The notes under the pieces were generated by a model. It saw nothing but the letters and a program-made list of their open reading frames with translations. It did no database searches and was not told where the DNA came from. The translations under genes and the position numbers were made by a program. From positions 155,938 through 219,937 of the forward strand of contig JAYFOV010000022.1 of the NCBI GenBank assembly GCA_034928535.1: DNA of 64,000 bases, given 5' to 3'. The DNA comes from CAXXOK01 sp001604115 (GTDB taxonomy: Bacteria > Bacillota > Clostridia > Christensenellales > Aristaeellaceae). Each line of letters begins with the position of its first letter. The stretch's first letter is position 1. This document shows positions 43,496 through 52,166 of the stretch, piece after piece.

Positions 43496-43524
43496 ACTAT
43501 AGCACTCGCACATCCGTTTGTCAA
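43496..43524 (-). promoter_or_regulatory. Promoter of the amidohydrolase/ATP-grasp operon
   Basis: On the minus strand TTGACA (43519-43524), exactly 17 bases, TATAGT (43496-43501), giving a leader of about 70 bases. Confidence 0.85.
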
Positions 43525-43601
43525 CGGGATTGGCACAGCGCTGATAACCCTGCGCAGACGCGTCAAAGCCAGAAAATAAAAGGTTTTCCCCCGGTGGTCT
43601 G

Positions 43602-43659
43602 AACCGGCGCAGCACCCTTCAAAGCACACGGGACTCCGTTAGCGGGCGCAGCGCCGGTT
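43602..43659. repeat. Inverted repeat after AraC-type gene
   Basis: Arms AACCGGCGC (43602-43610) and GCGCCGGTT (43651-43659), 40 bases apart. It may be part of a long terminator for the AraC-type gene ending at 43683. Confidence 0.4.
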
Positions 43660-43682
43660 ACCAACTTCCACCTGCGCGTGGT

Positions 43683-44549
43683 TCAGCGGACGCCTTGTTG
43701 TTTTTTCACGATCGGGAGCCATGCCTGGCATTGATAACTGGGTGAAAGCTGATCCCCCGCCGTATAGACCTCAATGTCCGGCGCATTGTCATACTCATAG
43801 CCGGAGGTCGGCAGCCACTCGGTGATGATGCGCCTTTGCAGGGTTTGCAGCGCATGCGGCATCGCGCCGACGCAGTCAAAGATTGCCCAAGTAGCGGCAG
43901 GAACATCATAGCTTTCCATACCCGCTGGCGCTGGCGCGCTGCTAGCAACCGCGATATAATACCCGGCTTCCTGGGTGTTCATACAGGTGGAAACGCCCAT
44001 TACCCCTGCCGGTGCTCCATCCATCACCGCCAGCAGTTCCGGCACTCGGTGCGCGTTTTCTTGCCAGAAAAGCGGCACACGCTGGAAGCTTGCCTCCACA
44101 TCCATGGGCAACATCAGTTTCATGCCTACGATCCGGAATGCGTCCCTGTTCTCAATGCGGTAGTTCATTGCCGTATCTCCCTTGACCGATAATGTAAAGG
44201 AGATGCGCGGGAATGCTGTGAGCACGATCCCGGGTTGTTTGGCCTGAGACGGCGGAATGCCGTGCACACTCTGGAACGCACGGTTGAATGCCGTAGGTGA
44301 TTCGTAACCATACTTAAGCGCCAGATCAAGCACCTTGGCGCCACCTGACGTGAGTTCCAGCGCGGCCAGCGTCATCCGCCGCCGCCGGATATACTCCCCC
44401 AAGGGTACCCCTGCCATGTAGGAAAACACACGTTGGAAATGGAATTGCGAGCAAGCCGCGAGCCTTGCGGCCTGTGCCAGGTCAATCTCGGCTTCCAAAT
44501 GCTGTTCCAAATAATCCAGCGCATCATTCATGCGTTCCAACCACTCCAT
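43683..44549 (-). CDS. AraC-family regulator with GyrI-like effector domain
   Basis: A 288-residue protein. Two HTH motifs (about residues 8-105): DLAQAARLAACSQFHFQRVF and VLDLALKYGYESPTAFNRAF. A linker leads to a GyrI-like ligand-binding domain (about 130-285, MNYRIENRDAFRIVGMKL to QCQAWLPI). This is the SgbR/Rob-like layout that senses hydrophobic or cationic small molecules. ATG 44549 is 7 bases after GGAGC. The frame upstream is unrelated to the family. Target genes are unknown; the adjacent GNAT gene is transcribed in the same direction. Confidence 0.92.
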   Translation of the reverse strand: MEWLERMNDALDYLEQHLEAEIDLAQAARLAACSQFHFQRVFSYMAGVPLGEYIRRRRMTLAALELTSGGAKVLDLALKYGYESPTAFNRAFQSVHGIPPSQAKQPGIVLTAFPRISFTLSVKGDTAMNYRIENRDAFRIVGMKLMLPMDVEASFQRVPLFWQENAHRVPELLAVMDGAPAGVMGVSTCMNTQEAGYYIAVASSAPAPAGMESYDVPAATWAIFDCVGAMPHALQTLQRRIITEWLPTSGYEYDNAPDIEVYTAGDQLSPSYQCQAWLPIVKKQQGVR

Positions 44550-44655
44550 GCACATCGCTCCTTTCGCAATTATCGTAACAGGAATTGATACGGCACGCCT
44601 CGCCGTAGCGGTGCATGAATCGAGAGGTTTCCCCGCGCATCCAGCGCTGCGGGCA

Positions 44656-45327
44656 TTACCGGGATGCGCGGTGCTGTTCCGCCCGCTTGGCCGCCAGCAG
44701 AGCCAGGCACTTCGCACGCTCCCGCTTGTCACAATCGTCCAGGATCAAGCCCGCTGCAGTGCCACACAGCATACCTAACCCAGCTCCCAAGCCCAACTGA
44801 CCGTGAAAGGTGCTCAAGGCTACCCCCAAACTCAACCCCAGCATCATCAGCGTACCCAGCCAGTTGGGCGCAGGCTTGTCCAGCCGGTAGCGGTGGCCTT
44901 CCACGCCCTCCCCATCCGGCACGAATCCAAAATGATGCAAAACGCGCTGCGAAGCGAGATTTTCTGCTTCGGTTTCCGCCTGTACAAAATAAACCTTTGG
45001 TTGTGCAAATGCCCAGCCAATCAGCGCCCCGACCATTTCCTTGGCATATCCGCAGCCCCGGTACGCTGGCAGCACCCCATAGCCCAGCTCCACCGCGCCA
45101 TGGACGGGTGGCCCTTTGAAGCACAAATCGCCAACCGGCGTGCCATCCGGCAGGCACGCCTGCCACGCGACATACCAAAGCCGGTTGGTCGGGTCAGTTT
45201 GGCCGCCCTGCAGCATCTGCACATACGCGAGCCGCAGGGACTCATCCTGTTCCGCTGCTATCAGAGCTTGCATGGCGTCGTCTGTCATGGGATGTATGTG
45301 CAGCCGCTTGGTTTTCATTTCCTGCAT
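44656..45327 (-). CDS. GNAT acetyltransferase with C-terminal membrane segment
   Basis: A 223-residue protein. RimJ/RimL-like acetyltransferase domain in residues 1-150 (ELGYGVLPAYRGCGYAKEMVGAL is the acetyl-CoA P-loop region; ASQRVLHHFGFVPDG follows). A glycine-zipper transmembrane stretch (about 162-200, LGLSLGVALSTFHG and GLGAGLGMLCGTAAGLIL) and a basic tail come after. The ATG at 45327 is about 9 bases after AAAGG. The added membrane hairpin is unusual for the family and suggests a membrane-tethered enzyme. The acceptor is unknown. Confidence 0.88.
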   Translation of the reverse strand: MQEMKTKRLHIHPMTDDAMQALIAAEQDESLRLAYVQMLQGGQTDPTNRLWYVAWQACLPDGTPVGDLCFKGPPVHGAVELGYGVLPAYRGCGYAKEMVGALIGWAFAQPKVYFVQAETEAENLASQRVLHHFGFVPDGEGVEGHRYRLDKPAPNWLGTLMMLGLSLGVALSTFHGQLGLGAGLGMLCGTAAGLILDDCDKRERAKCLALLAAKRAEQHRASR

Positions 45328-45512
45328 TATATTGTTTCCTTTACAAGTGCTTGTGAAGCGTTCCGGGTTGCAGGGCGTCCCAGCAGGGGCATGCCCTCTT
45401 CCCAGTTCATTGTTGCCATTGTACCACAGGATGGGCGTCAAAGAAAGCCGTTTGGCCAGTGCGGAATGCGGCCGCGGCACCCCAAACCCATTGCGCCACA
45501 AGTGAAATTGTT

Positions 45513-45528
45513 GTACAATTCTTTGTAC
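45513..45528. promoter_or_regulatory. Palindrome upstream of SH3b-repeat gene
   Basis: GTACAA, four bases, TTGTAC, a perfect 16-base dyad 68 bases before the start codon. It is a possible operator; no partner is identified. Confidence 0.4.
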
Positions 45529-45595
45529 TGGGATGAATCCGTTGTGGACATACGTACTATGGTTGAATCCCCAAGACAAACGGAGGTATCCGCCG

Positions 45596-48500
45596 ATGAA
45601 ACGATTTTTGTCGATTTGCCTTGCCATTGCGCTGCTGGTTGCCTTGGTGCCTGCCGTGCCCGCGATGGCTGTATCGCAATATGGCACGGTCACAGGAGGG
45701 TGGCTCAGACTACGCTCCGCCGCCAGTTTTGACGCCAGCACGATCAGTTCCTACTATACGGGAACTGTGGTGCAAATTCTTGGCACCAGCGGCAATTGGT
45801 ACAATGTTAAGGCGCCGGATGGCCGCACAGGCTATATGTACGGCTCTTATATCACGATCAACGGCGGCGGCACAGGCACTGCGTATGTGACCAGCGCCAA
45901 TGGTTTTGGGGTGCGCATGCGCACAGGCCCCGGTACCGGCTACCGCGTGCTGGGCGTGTACAGCGTCGGCACGGCTGTTACCGTGCTGAGTGCAGGCACC
46001 ATATGGAGCCGCATCCAAATTGGCACCCGCGTTGGATATATGATGAACCAGTTTCTCACCACCAACGGCGGCGGCGGTGGCGGCGGTACGGGTAACCTTG
46101 CCACCATCTGGAGCGCCAATGGCCTGGGCGTGCGTTTGCGCACCGGCCCGGGAACCAACCATGCGATCATCGGTGTGTATAGCGTGGGCACCACCGTCAA
46201 TGTGATCTCCCGCGGCACTACGTGGGATTACATCTCTGTAGGCAGCCGCGTGGGTTATATGATGAATGCCTTCCTGCGCTATGCCAGCACGAATGCCGTC
46301 ACGGCCGTCACGCTCAGCAGCACAACGCCGGTGGTCGGCAATGTGCTGAGCGCCGCCAGCATCACGCCGGCTGGGGCAACCGTGTCTTACAGTTGGTATG
46401 CAGGCAGCACGCTGGTATCCAGCGCGGCGACCTATACTGTCACTGCCGCAGACGTTAACAAGCAAATCAAGCTGACTGTGACCGGAACCGGCAGCTTTAC
46501 CGGCACAGCCACCAGCGCGCCGACAAGCCCCGTGATCTTAGGCACGCCTGTGACTGCTGTGACCCTGAACAACAATGCGCCGGTAGTCGGCGATGTGCTC
46601 TCCGCTGCAACCATCACCCCCGGCGGAGCAACGGTATCCTTTGCGTGGTATGTAGGCAGCAACTTGGTTGGCCAGGGCGCGACCTACACCGTGACCGCCT
46701 CGGATGTATACCAGCACATTCGCCTGAAGGTGACGGGCACAGGCCACTTCACCGGCAGCGCGGAAGTCACCTCCACGGCCGCGGTGCAGCCTACCGGCTA
46801 CATCACAAGCGTAGCGGTGGTCAACACCACCAACAATACCACCGTCGGTAACAGCTACCCCAACGTGGGGGATGTGCTCACGGCCACGCCGGATCCGGCG
46901 ACCGCGTCGGCATCGTATCAGTGGAAGTACACGGATGGTTCCACCACCGTGCTGGGCACCAGCAAGACCCTGACGGTGACCGCCGCAATGGTCGGCAAAC
47001 AGCTCAAGGTAGACTATTCCGGTACGGGCAACTACAGCGGCGCGGGCACAGCCCTGTCTGGTACTGTGGTCAGCAAACCCAACATAACCAGCATTACCCT
47101 GAACAAGACGGTCATGCGCTATGATCCCTCGCCGAGCGATCCGGCCTTCAACGTGCTCACGGCCACGGTGCTCTCCGGCACCACCGATGCTACGGCCAGC
47201 TGCGCCTTTGAATGGTACCGGGGCGGCACACTGGTAAGCGGTGTGACTGGCAATACGTATACACTATCCGCTGAGGATCGCGGACTGACCATCACAGTCA
47301 AAGCCATTGCGCAAGGCACGAGTTCACATGCGGGCTCCGTGAGCCGCACCACAGGTGAAACAGTCAAGCAGCGCCTGACGGGCGTAGCAATCGGTGGCAG
47401 TTCCAGCACTACGCCCGGCAATGTTGCCGTCGGCGATCTGCTCAGCCCCACCTTGGATGGTGGCGCAACTACTGCCAATACGGTCATTGCAAACTACTCC
47501 TGGACGCTGGACAGTGCCACCGCCTCCACGCTGGCCTACACCGTACCCACTGGAAGCGTTGCAGGCAAAACGCTCACGCTGACGGTGGTCGGCAAGGGTG
47601 ATTACTACACAGACACCCCGCTGAGCGCAACCGCAACCGTGGAGAATGCCACCATTACCGCATCCGCATTCCCCGGCACAGCGCCTATTGCAGGCAACAC
47701 TTACACCGTGACCCTGACCCCCGCATCGGCGGCAACTTCCGCCACCTTTACCTGGACAGGGCACAGCAGCACCTACACAGGCGCTACCATCACCGTGGAT
47801 GCAGCGGATATCGGTTACCCCATCGCACTGGTCGTGACCCCCGGCGCGGGATATACCGGCAGCACAGCCGTGCTGGAAAAGAGCACCGACATTGTTGCGG
47901 CGCGCACGATCAGTGTGGCACAGTTCTTTGGTACCTTTGCGGAGGGACAGACCATCCAGATCAATACCGATCTGCCCACCACCGATGTGGATCATATTGA
48001 TTGGATGCTGGACGGAACCCTCTACCATTCCAGTACCAGCAAGAGTCTGGTTTTGCCCACCGGCAGCGCGGGCAAGGAACTCTCCGCTACGGTGTACGGG
48101 AAGGGTAATTACGCCGGAAGCAGCAAGGCGATCAGCGGGGTCGTGATCCGAAGCGACCTCTCCATGGCCATCACGCTTGCCGCAGACTTCATGTATGAAG
48201 ATGTGTTGGAAGTCCCGTCTGTCACTTTGCCGGATGGTTCCACAAGCTCTGGCGCGGATGGAAGCATCGATGCCACCCCGACCCCGCCCGATGCGACGGA
48301 CGATGGCAGCACGCCGACGGAGCAACCGCCAGAATCCACGCCCACCGGCGAACCGGCTGTGACGGATGAGGTGCCTGCCACGGAGGCTCCCGCCACACAG
48401 GATCCCCCCGCTCCAGAGCCGACCAGTGATGGGAGCACCCTGACCGAGCCGACCCACTACATCACTTACCGGCTTGACCCCACTGGCAGTTTGGCAGCCG

Positions 48501-48832
48501 GCACGGATATCATCGCTTTGCCTGACATAACGGAGGGCATCTCCACCTATGAGTGGTATCTGGGTGAGTATATTCAAAATGACTATACCGGGCTGGACAC
48601 CTACACCGTAACACAGGAAGATTTGGATGCACAGCGCCTGCTCACGTTGGTGGTTCGCTATTTGGATGGCAGCTATGGTGTCATGACGCTCCGCCTCAAT
48701 GTAGCAGACAGCGCCACTGCTACACCCGATCCAGTGACCGAAGCACCTGCAACGGAAACGCCCACCATCGAGCCGGTAACCGATCCCCCAACTGCGACGG
48801 ATTCTGGCGACACCGGAGAACCCACCCCGTAA
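45596..48832 (+). CDS. Large secreted SH3b / Ig-like repeat protein
   Basis: A 1078-residue exported protein. Signal peptide residues 1-25 (cleavage after AMA). Three bacterial SH3 domains follow (about 26-87, 94-155, 168-231; the second and third contain GVRMRTGPGTGYRVLGVYSV and GVRLRTGPGTNHAIIGVYSV). About seven tandem Ig-like repeats of 80-95 residues lie at about 235-880 (VGDVLSA, YTVTAADV, TVTGTGSFTG recur). A Thr/Pro/Asp-rich linker, one more repeat and a second Thr/Pro tail end the protein. No LPxTG or membrane anchor. GGAGG precedes ATG 45596 by 9 bases. SH3b domains often bind cell-wall peptide, so it probably decorates the wall non-covalently. Confidence 0.92.
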   Translation: MKRFLSICLAIALLVALVPAVPAMAVSQYGTVTGGWLRLRSAASFDASTISSYYTGTVVQILGTSGNWYNVKAPDGRTGYMYGSYITINGGGTGTAYVTSANGFGVRMRTGPGTGYRVLGVYSVGTAVTVLSAGTIWSRIQIGTRVGYMMNQFLTTNGGGGGGGTGNLATIWSANGLGVRLRTGPGTNHAIIGVYSVGTTVNVISRGTTWDYISVGSRVGYMMNAFLRYASTNAVTAVTLSSTTPVVGNVLSAASITPAGATVSYSWYAGSTLVSSAATYTVTAADVNKQIKLTVTGTGSFTGTATSAPTSPVILGTPVTAVTLNNNAPVVGDVLSAATITPGGATVSFAWYVGSNLVGQGATYTVTASDVYQHIRLKVTGTGHFTGSAEVTSTAAVQPTGYITSVAVVNTTNNTTVGNSYPNVGDVLTATPDPATASASYQWKYTDGSTTVLGTSKTLTVTAAMVGKQLKVDYSGTGNYSGAGTALSGTVVSKPNITSITLNKTVMRYDPSPSDPAFNVLTATVLSGTTDATASCAFEWYRGGTLVSGVTGNTYTLSAEDRGLTITVKAIAQGTSSHAGSVSRTTGETVKQRLTGVAIGGSSSTTPGNVAVGDLLSPTLDGGATTANTVIANYSWTLDSATASTLAYTVPTGSVAGKTLTLTVVGKGDYYTDTPLSATATVENATITASAFPGTAPIAGNTYTVTLTPASAATSATFTWTGHSSTYTGATITVDAADIGYPIALVVTPGAGYTGSTAVLEKSTDIVAARTISVAQFFGTFAEGQTIQINTDLPTTDVDHIDWMLDGTLYHSSTSKSLVLPTGSAGKELSATVYGKGNYAGSSKAISGVVIRSDLSMAITLAADFMYEDVLEVPSVTLPDGSTSSGADGSIDATPTPPDATDDGSTPTEQPPESTPTGEPAVTDEVPATEAPATQDPPAPEPTSDGSTLTEPTHYITYRLDPTGSLAAGTDIIALPDITEGISTYEWYLGEYIQNDYTGLDTYTVTQEDLDAQRLLTLVVRYLDGSYGVMTLRLNVADSATATPDPVTEAPATETPTIEPVTDPPTATDSGDTGEPTP

Positions 48833-48861
48833 TTCAGGCAAACCTATTAATTGCCAAACAC

Positions 48862-48905
48862 AAAGCCGCCCCCTTTCCCGAGCAATCGGGTCAGGGGGCG
48901 GCTTT
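48862..48905 (+). terminator. Terminator of SH3b-repeat gene
   Basis: Outer stem AAAGCCGCCCCCT (48862-48874) / AGGGGGCGGCTTT (48893-48905), inner stem CCCGA/TCGGG closed by a GCAA tetraloop. Confidence 0.88.
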
Positions 48906-48971
48906 ATCGGCCCGCAGGCTATTGCAGCACGCATGCCCGCAACGATTGGCGCACGCACAGCCAAGGTTCGG

Positions 48972-49670
48972 CTAGTGAGCTGCGGTATCCGGCGAAATGC
49001 CTGCAATGCCTTCCAAAAGGGTAAACTGGTTTTTTTCAAAAAGTAAAACACCTTCGTCACGCAATCGGCTCAACTCACTGGACATGGCACTACGATCCAC
49101 GGACAGATAGTCCGCAAGCTGCTGGCGGTTGAAGGGGATCGAAAACGCGGCGCTTCCCCTTCTGCGAGACTCAGCCAAGAGGAAGGAGAGCACTTTTTCC
49201 CGCGTGGTGCGCTGGGTCACATGCTGCAGTTTTTCATTCATCCGCAGATTTTTGACAGCCAGCATTGCCACCAGGTTTCGGATCAGGCTGTTATGATAAT
49301 CGCATGCACTGCCGCAAGTCGTGAGAACCCGTTGCACATCCAGGAACAAAATGGTCGAATCCGCCTTCGCTTCCACGCTCACGCCCAAGGGAACGGTCTT
49401 GACGCAGGCATAGCTTTCGGCAAAGACTTCACCCGCGCCAATGTTGGCTATAATGTTCCGATTCCCCCAAAAATCCTCCTGAATCACAAAAACGCCGCCC
49501 ACCAGCACCAAGCCAAAGGCAGCCACCCGCTCCCCATGGGTCAGGATGAAAGCGCCTTTTTCATAGGTATGTGTTGTGGCATCCAAGCAATGAAGCATAG
49601 ACAAGATTTGGGCATCCTCCATCCCCTGAAAGAGTGGGGCACTGTGCAAGGTCGTCAGAAATTCACGCAT
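48972..49670 (-). CDS. Crp/Fnr-family transcriptional regulator
   Basis: A 232-residue protein. Cyclic-nucleotide-binding-like barrel (about 10-130) and winged HTH (about 150-215; IPFNRQQLADYLSVDRSAMS is the recognition unit). The N-terminal Cys set of true FNR is absent, but Cys occur at 28, near 88, 118 and 122. It is divergent from a dicluster ferredoxin gene. The 83 bases between them hold a 16-base dyad that fits the spacing of Crp/Fnr sites. It is likely a redox- or nitrosative-stress-type regulator of that ferredoxin. Confidence 0.9.
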   Translation of the reverse strand: MREFLTTLHSAPLFQGMEDAQILSMLHCLDATTHTYEKGAFILTHGERVAAFGLVLVGGVFVIQEDFWGNRNIIANIGAGEVFAESYACVKTVPLGVSVEAKADSTILFLDVQRVLTTCGSACDYHNSLIRNLVAMLAVKNLRMNEKLQHVTQRTTREKVLSFLLAESRRRGSAAFSIPFNRQQLADYLSVDRSAMSSELSRLRDEGVLLFEKNQFTLLEGIAGISPDTAAH

Positions 49671-49681
49671 GTCTTCCTCCG

Positions 49682-49697
49682 TGTTGTAAAAACAACA
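49682..49697. promoter_or_regulatory. Crp/Fnr-type operator candidate
   Basis: TGTTGTAAAAACAACA, a perfect 6-4-6 dyad located between the divergent Crp/Fnr and ferredoxin genes, 12 bases upstream of the regulator start. Confidence 0.55.
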
Positions 49698-49753
49698 TAC
49701 TGTTCCGGTTGATTCTACTATACTAAGCCGGTAAAGTCAAGGAGGCGATGGAT

Positions 49754-50467
49754 ATGCTACGGAAGATCATCCAGATCGACGAGGAAAAATGCAATGGCTG
49801 CGGCGCATGCGCCACAGCTTGTCACGAAGGCGCAATCGGCATGGTAGATGGCAAAGCAAAGCTGCTGCGCGATGATTATTGCGATGGCCTTGGCAACTGC
49901 CTGCCTGCATGCCCGACGGGAGCCATCACGTTTGTGGAGCGGGAAGCAGCTGCCTACGATGAGCAAGCCGTGTTGGCCAATCAGGCAAGGGCGTCAAAGC
50001 AACCCCATGCCCCGGCGTCTTTTGGCTGCCCCGGTTCCCATGCGCGGAGCATCGCGCGGGAGCCCGTCGCGGCTGCGGCTGCGCCGATGCATCGCGCCGA
50101 ATCTCAACTGCGTCAGTGGCCGGTACAAATCAAGCTGGTGCCTGTGAATGCACCGTATTTTCAGGGCGCAAAGCTGCTTGTGGCAGCGGATTGCACTGCA
50201 TTTGCCTATGGCAATTTTCATGAGCATTTCATCAAAAATCATGTAACGCTGGTGGGTTGCCCCAAGCTGGATATGGTGGACTATGCGGAAAAGTTGACTG
50301 CCATTCTCAAGCAAAATGACATTCGGAGCCTGACGGTGGTGCGGATGGAGGTTCCTTGCTGCGGCGGGATCGAGTATGCGGTTCGGGATGCATTGCAGGC
50401 CAGCGGCAAGATGATTCCGTGGCAGGTCGTGACCATTTCTACCGATGGGCGGGTACTGGAGTCCTGA
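49754..50467 (+). CDS. Dicluster 4Fe-4S ferredoxin with C-terminal domain
   Basis: A 237-residue protein. CNGCGACATAC is the first cluster site and CDGLGNCLPACP, with its wider first spacing, the second (residues 13-55). A linker with a short CPGSHA follows. The C-terminal domain (about 125-235) has conserved-looking ADCTAFAYGNFHEHFI, GCPKLDMVDY and VPCCGGIEYAV. ATG 49754 is about 8 bases after AAGGAGG. This family is often next to hybrid-cluster-protein genes and Crp/Fnr regulators; here no hcp gene follows. It probably carries electrons in nitrosative or oxidative stress. Confidence 0.88.
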   Translation: MLRKIIQIDEEKCNGCGACATACHEGAIGMVDGKAKLLRDDYCDGLGNCLPACPTGAITFVEREAAAYDEQAVLANQARASKQPHAPASFGCPGSHARSIAREPVAAAAAPMHRAESQLRQWPVQIKLVPVNAPYFQGAKLLVAADCTAFAYGNFHEHFIKNHVTLVGCPKLDMVDYAEKLTAILKQNDIRSLTVVRMEVPCCGGIEYAVRDALQASGKMIPWQVVTISTDGRVLES

Positions 50468-50557
50468 GCCAAATGCTTCCGACTGCACCAAACGCCCATA
50501 GCATCCCAAGTTACGGCGCTGCAGAGCGGTAGAGTCTATTCAAATGATCAGCGAGTT

Positions 50558-50618
50558 ACAGCAATGCGCTGCCGGCGCGATCCCACCCAAAGGGGTCGAG
50601 CAGGCAGCGCATTGCTGT
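50558..50618 (+). terminator. Long hairpin downstream of ferredoxin gene
   Basis: Perfect 16-bp arms (50558-50573 and 50603-50618, ACAGCAATGCGCTGCC / GGCAGCGCATTGCTGT) around a 29-base loop, followed by CTAGTTTT. It lies between two convergent transcripts. Confidence 0.65.
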
Positions 50619-50714
50619 CTAGTTTTGCCAAGCAAGGGCGCGAAGCCCGATCCGGGATGTGCGCGCTGCGCGGCACTGGCGCATGCGGCTACGCCCCAGC
50701 AACAGGACTGCCCT

Positions 50715-52166
50715 TCAGGCTTTTGCGGGCGGATTCACTCGGGGCAAGGCAAACCAAAACGTGGTTCCCTCTCCCAAGCGGCTTTGCACACCATAGCGCG
50801 CTTGATGCATTTCCAGAATCCCTTTGACAATGGCAAGCCCCAGCCCGGTGCCAGCCTTGTCCCGCACATGATCCCTGGCACGGTAGTAACGCTCCCATAT
50901 CAGCGGGAGATCATCCTGCGAAATGCCCGCGCCATGGTCGCTCACCTCGACACGCACCGCATCCTGCGAGCCCGCCACTCGAATCCCGACCATCCGATCC
51001 TGGCCAATATAGTTCATGGCATTGCCAATCAAATTATACATCACCTGATCCAGCCGCCGGCTATCCCCTATGACAAACAGCCCGGGCGTGATTTCGGCGC
51101 GGAAGGCATATCCTTCGCTTACAAAAAGCGGCTCAAAGCGCGCCATCACCTGTTCCACAGCTGCGCTCAAATCCAAGGGTGCAAGCACAGGGCTGGCGCT
51201 GCCCGCCTGTACTTCACTCAACACCAGGATATCGTTGACCAACTGCACCAAACGATCCACCTCGGCGGCAATCACTCGGAGGTGCTGTTCGCGTCTGGCT
51301 TTATCATCGCCGCTGATATCACGGATGAGCTCCGTATAGGCTTTGATCATCGTGAGCGGGGTTCTGAGATCATGCGAAACATTGGCAATCAGCTCACGTC
51401 GCAGTCCCTCTACTTTGCTTAGTTCGTGACTTGCATAGGTAAGCGTATCGGAAAGATCATCCAGCTCGGAGCAGAAGCCCTTGTCAAATGCTGCGGGAAA
51501 GCGCCCCTCCGCCAGCGCGCCGGCCTGTGTTGTGATTGCCGCAACCGGGCGTGTAAAGCGCCGCGCGATCCAATAGGCAATGATCAGCCCCATGGCAAGC
51601 GCCCCGATGCTTACATACAGGAGTTGCCTGCGGAGGATATCGATCGTCAGGTTGAGCGGATCCAGCGGTGTGGAGATATACAGCACCGCATTTTCCAATT
51701 GCACGCCCAGCACCAGCGCGCGCGCTCCCGCCGCATCGGAAGCCAGCGTATAGCTGATGCGCCCATTCTCGCTTTGCGCAAGCATATTGCGAAAAGTCTC
51801 ATAGTCTCCCGGCAAGACGGATTCACGGCCTATTCGGTTTTGGGCACCCCGCCCTTCCGGTTCAGGCTGCCTGCGTGCGCTCATATGCTCATCTGTTGCA
51901 TACAGCACCTCGCGATTCTCCGAAACAAGGTAAACCAGCATATTGTTCTGATAGGCCGTTTGGTCCAGCAGCGTTTCAAAATCCGTTGCAGGCGGCGCGT
52001 TGGCCAGCTTATCCGCCACACGGTCTACTTCGCTGCGCATCATCCCTTCATAAGCGCTTTGCAGCAGAACCGTTTGCAATACCCAGAGCAAGGATAAAAC
52101 GCCGGCGGCAAACAGCGTAAAATAACGGAACAATTTTACCCGAATGGAATGGCTGCTATGCCTCAA
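50715..52166 (-). CDS. Sensor histidine kinase (HisKA type)
   Basis: A 483-residue membrane kinase. Transmembrane helices about 11-37 and 178-200, an extracytoplasmic loop of about 140 residues, HAMP, HisKA (NVSHDLRTPLTMIKAY) and HATPase with N box (NLIGNAMNY), G1 (VSDHGAGIS) and G2 (GTGLGLAI). The TTG at 52166 is 7 bases after GGGGTGGG and overlaps the end of the regulator gene by 11 bases, so the two are coupled. It is likely to phosphorylate the adjacent OmpR-type regulator. Confidence 0.93.
   Translation of the reverse strand: MRHSSHSIRVKLFRYFTLFAAGVLSLLWVLQTVLLQSAYEGMMRSEVDRVADKLANAPPATDFETLLDQTAYQNNMLVYLVSENREVLYATDEHMSARRQPEPEGRGAQNRIGRESVLPGDYETFRNMLAQSENGRISYTLASDAAGARALVLGVQLENAVLYISTPLDPLNLTIDILRRQLLYVSIGALAMGLIIAYWIARRFTRPVAAITTQAGALAEGRFPAAFDKGFCSELDDLSDTLTYASHELSKVEGLRRELIANVSHDLRTPLTMIKAYTELIRDISGDDKARREQHLRVIAAEVDRLVQLVNDILVLSEVQAGSASPVLAPLDLSAAVEQVMARFEPLFVSEGYAFRAEITPGLFVIGDSRRLDQVMYNLIGNAMNYIGQDRMVGIRVAGSQDAVRVEVSDHGAGISQDDLPLIWERYYRARDHVRDKAGTGLGLAIVKGILEMHQARYGVQSRLGEGTTFWFALPRVNPPAKA

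Noticed and set aside
47324..49060. 578-codon minus-strand frame opposite the SH3b-repeat gene
   Set aside because: Repeat-driven antisense frame crossing a terminator; composition is Gly/Arg/Cys-rich and no start signal is present.
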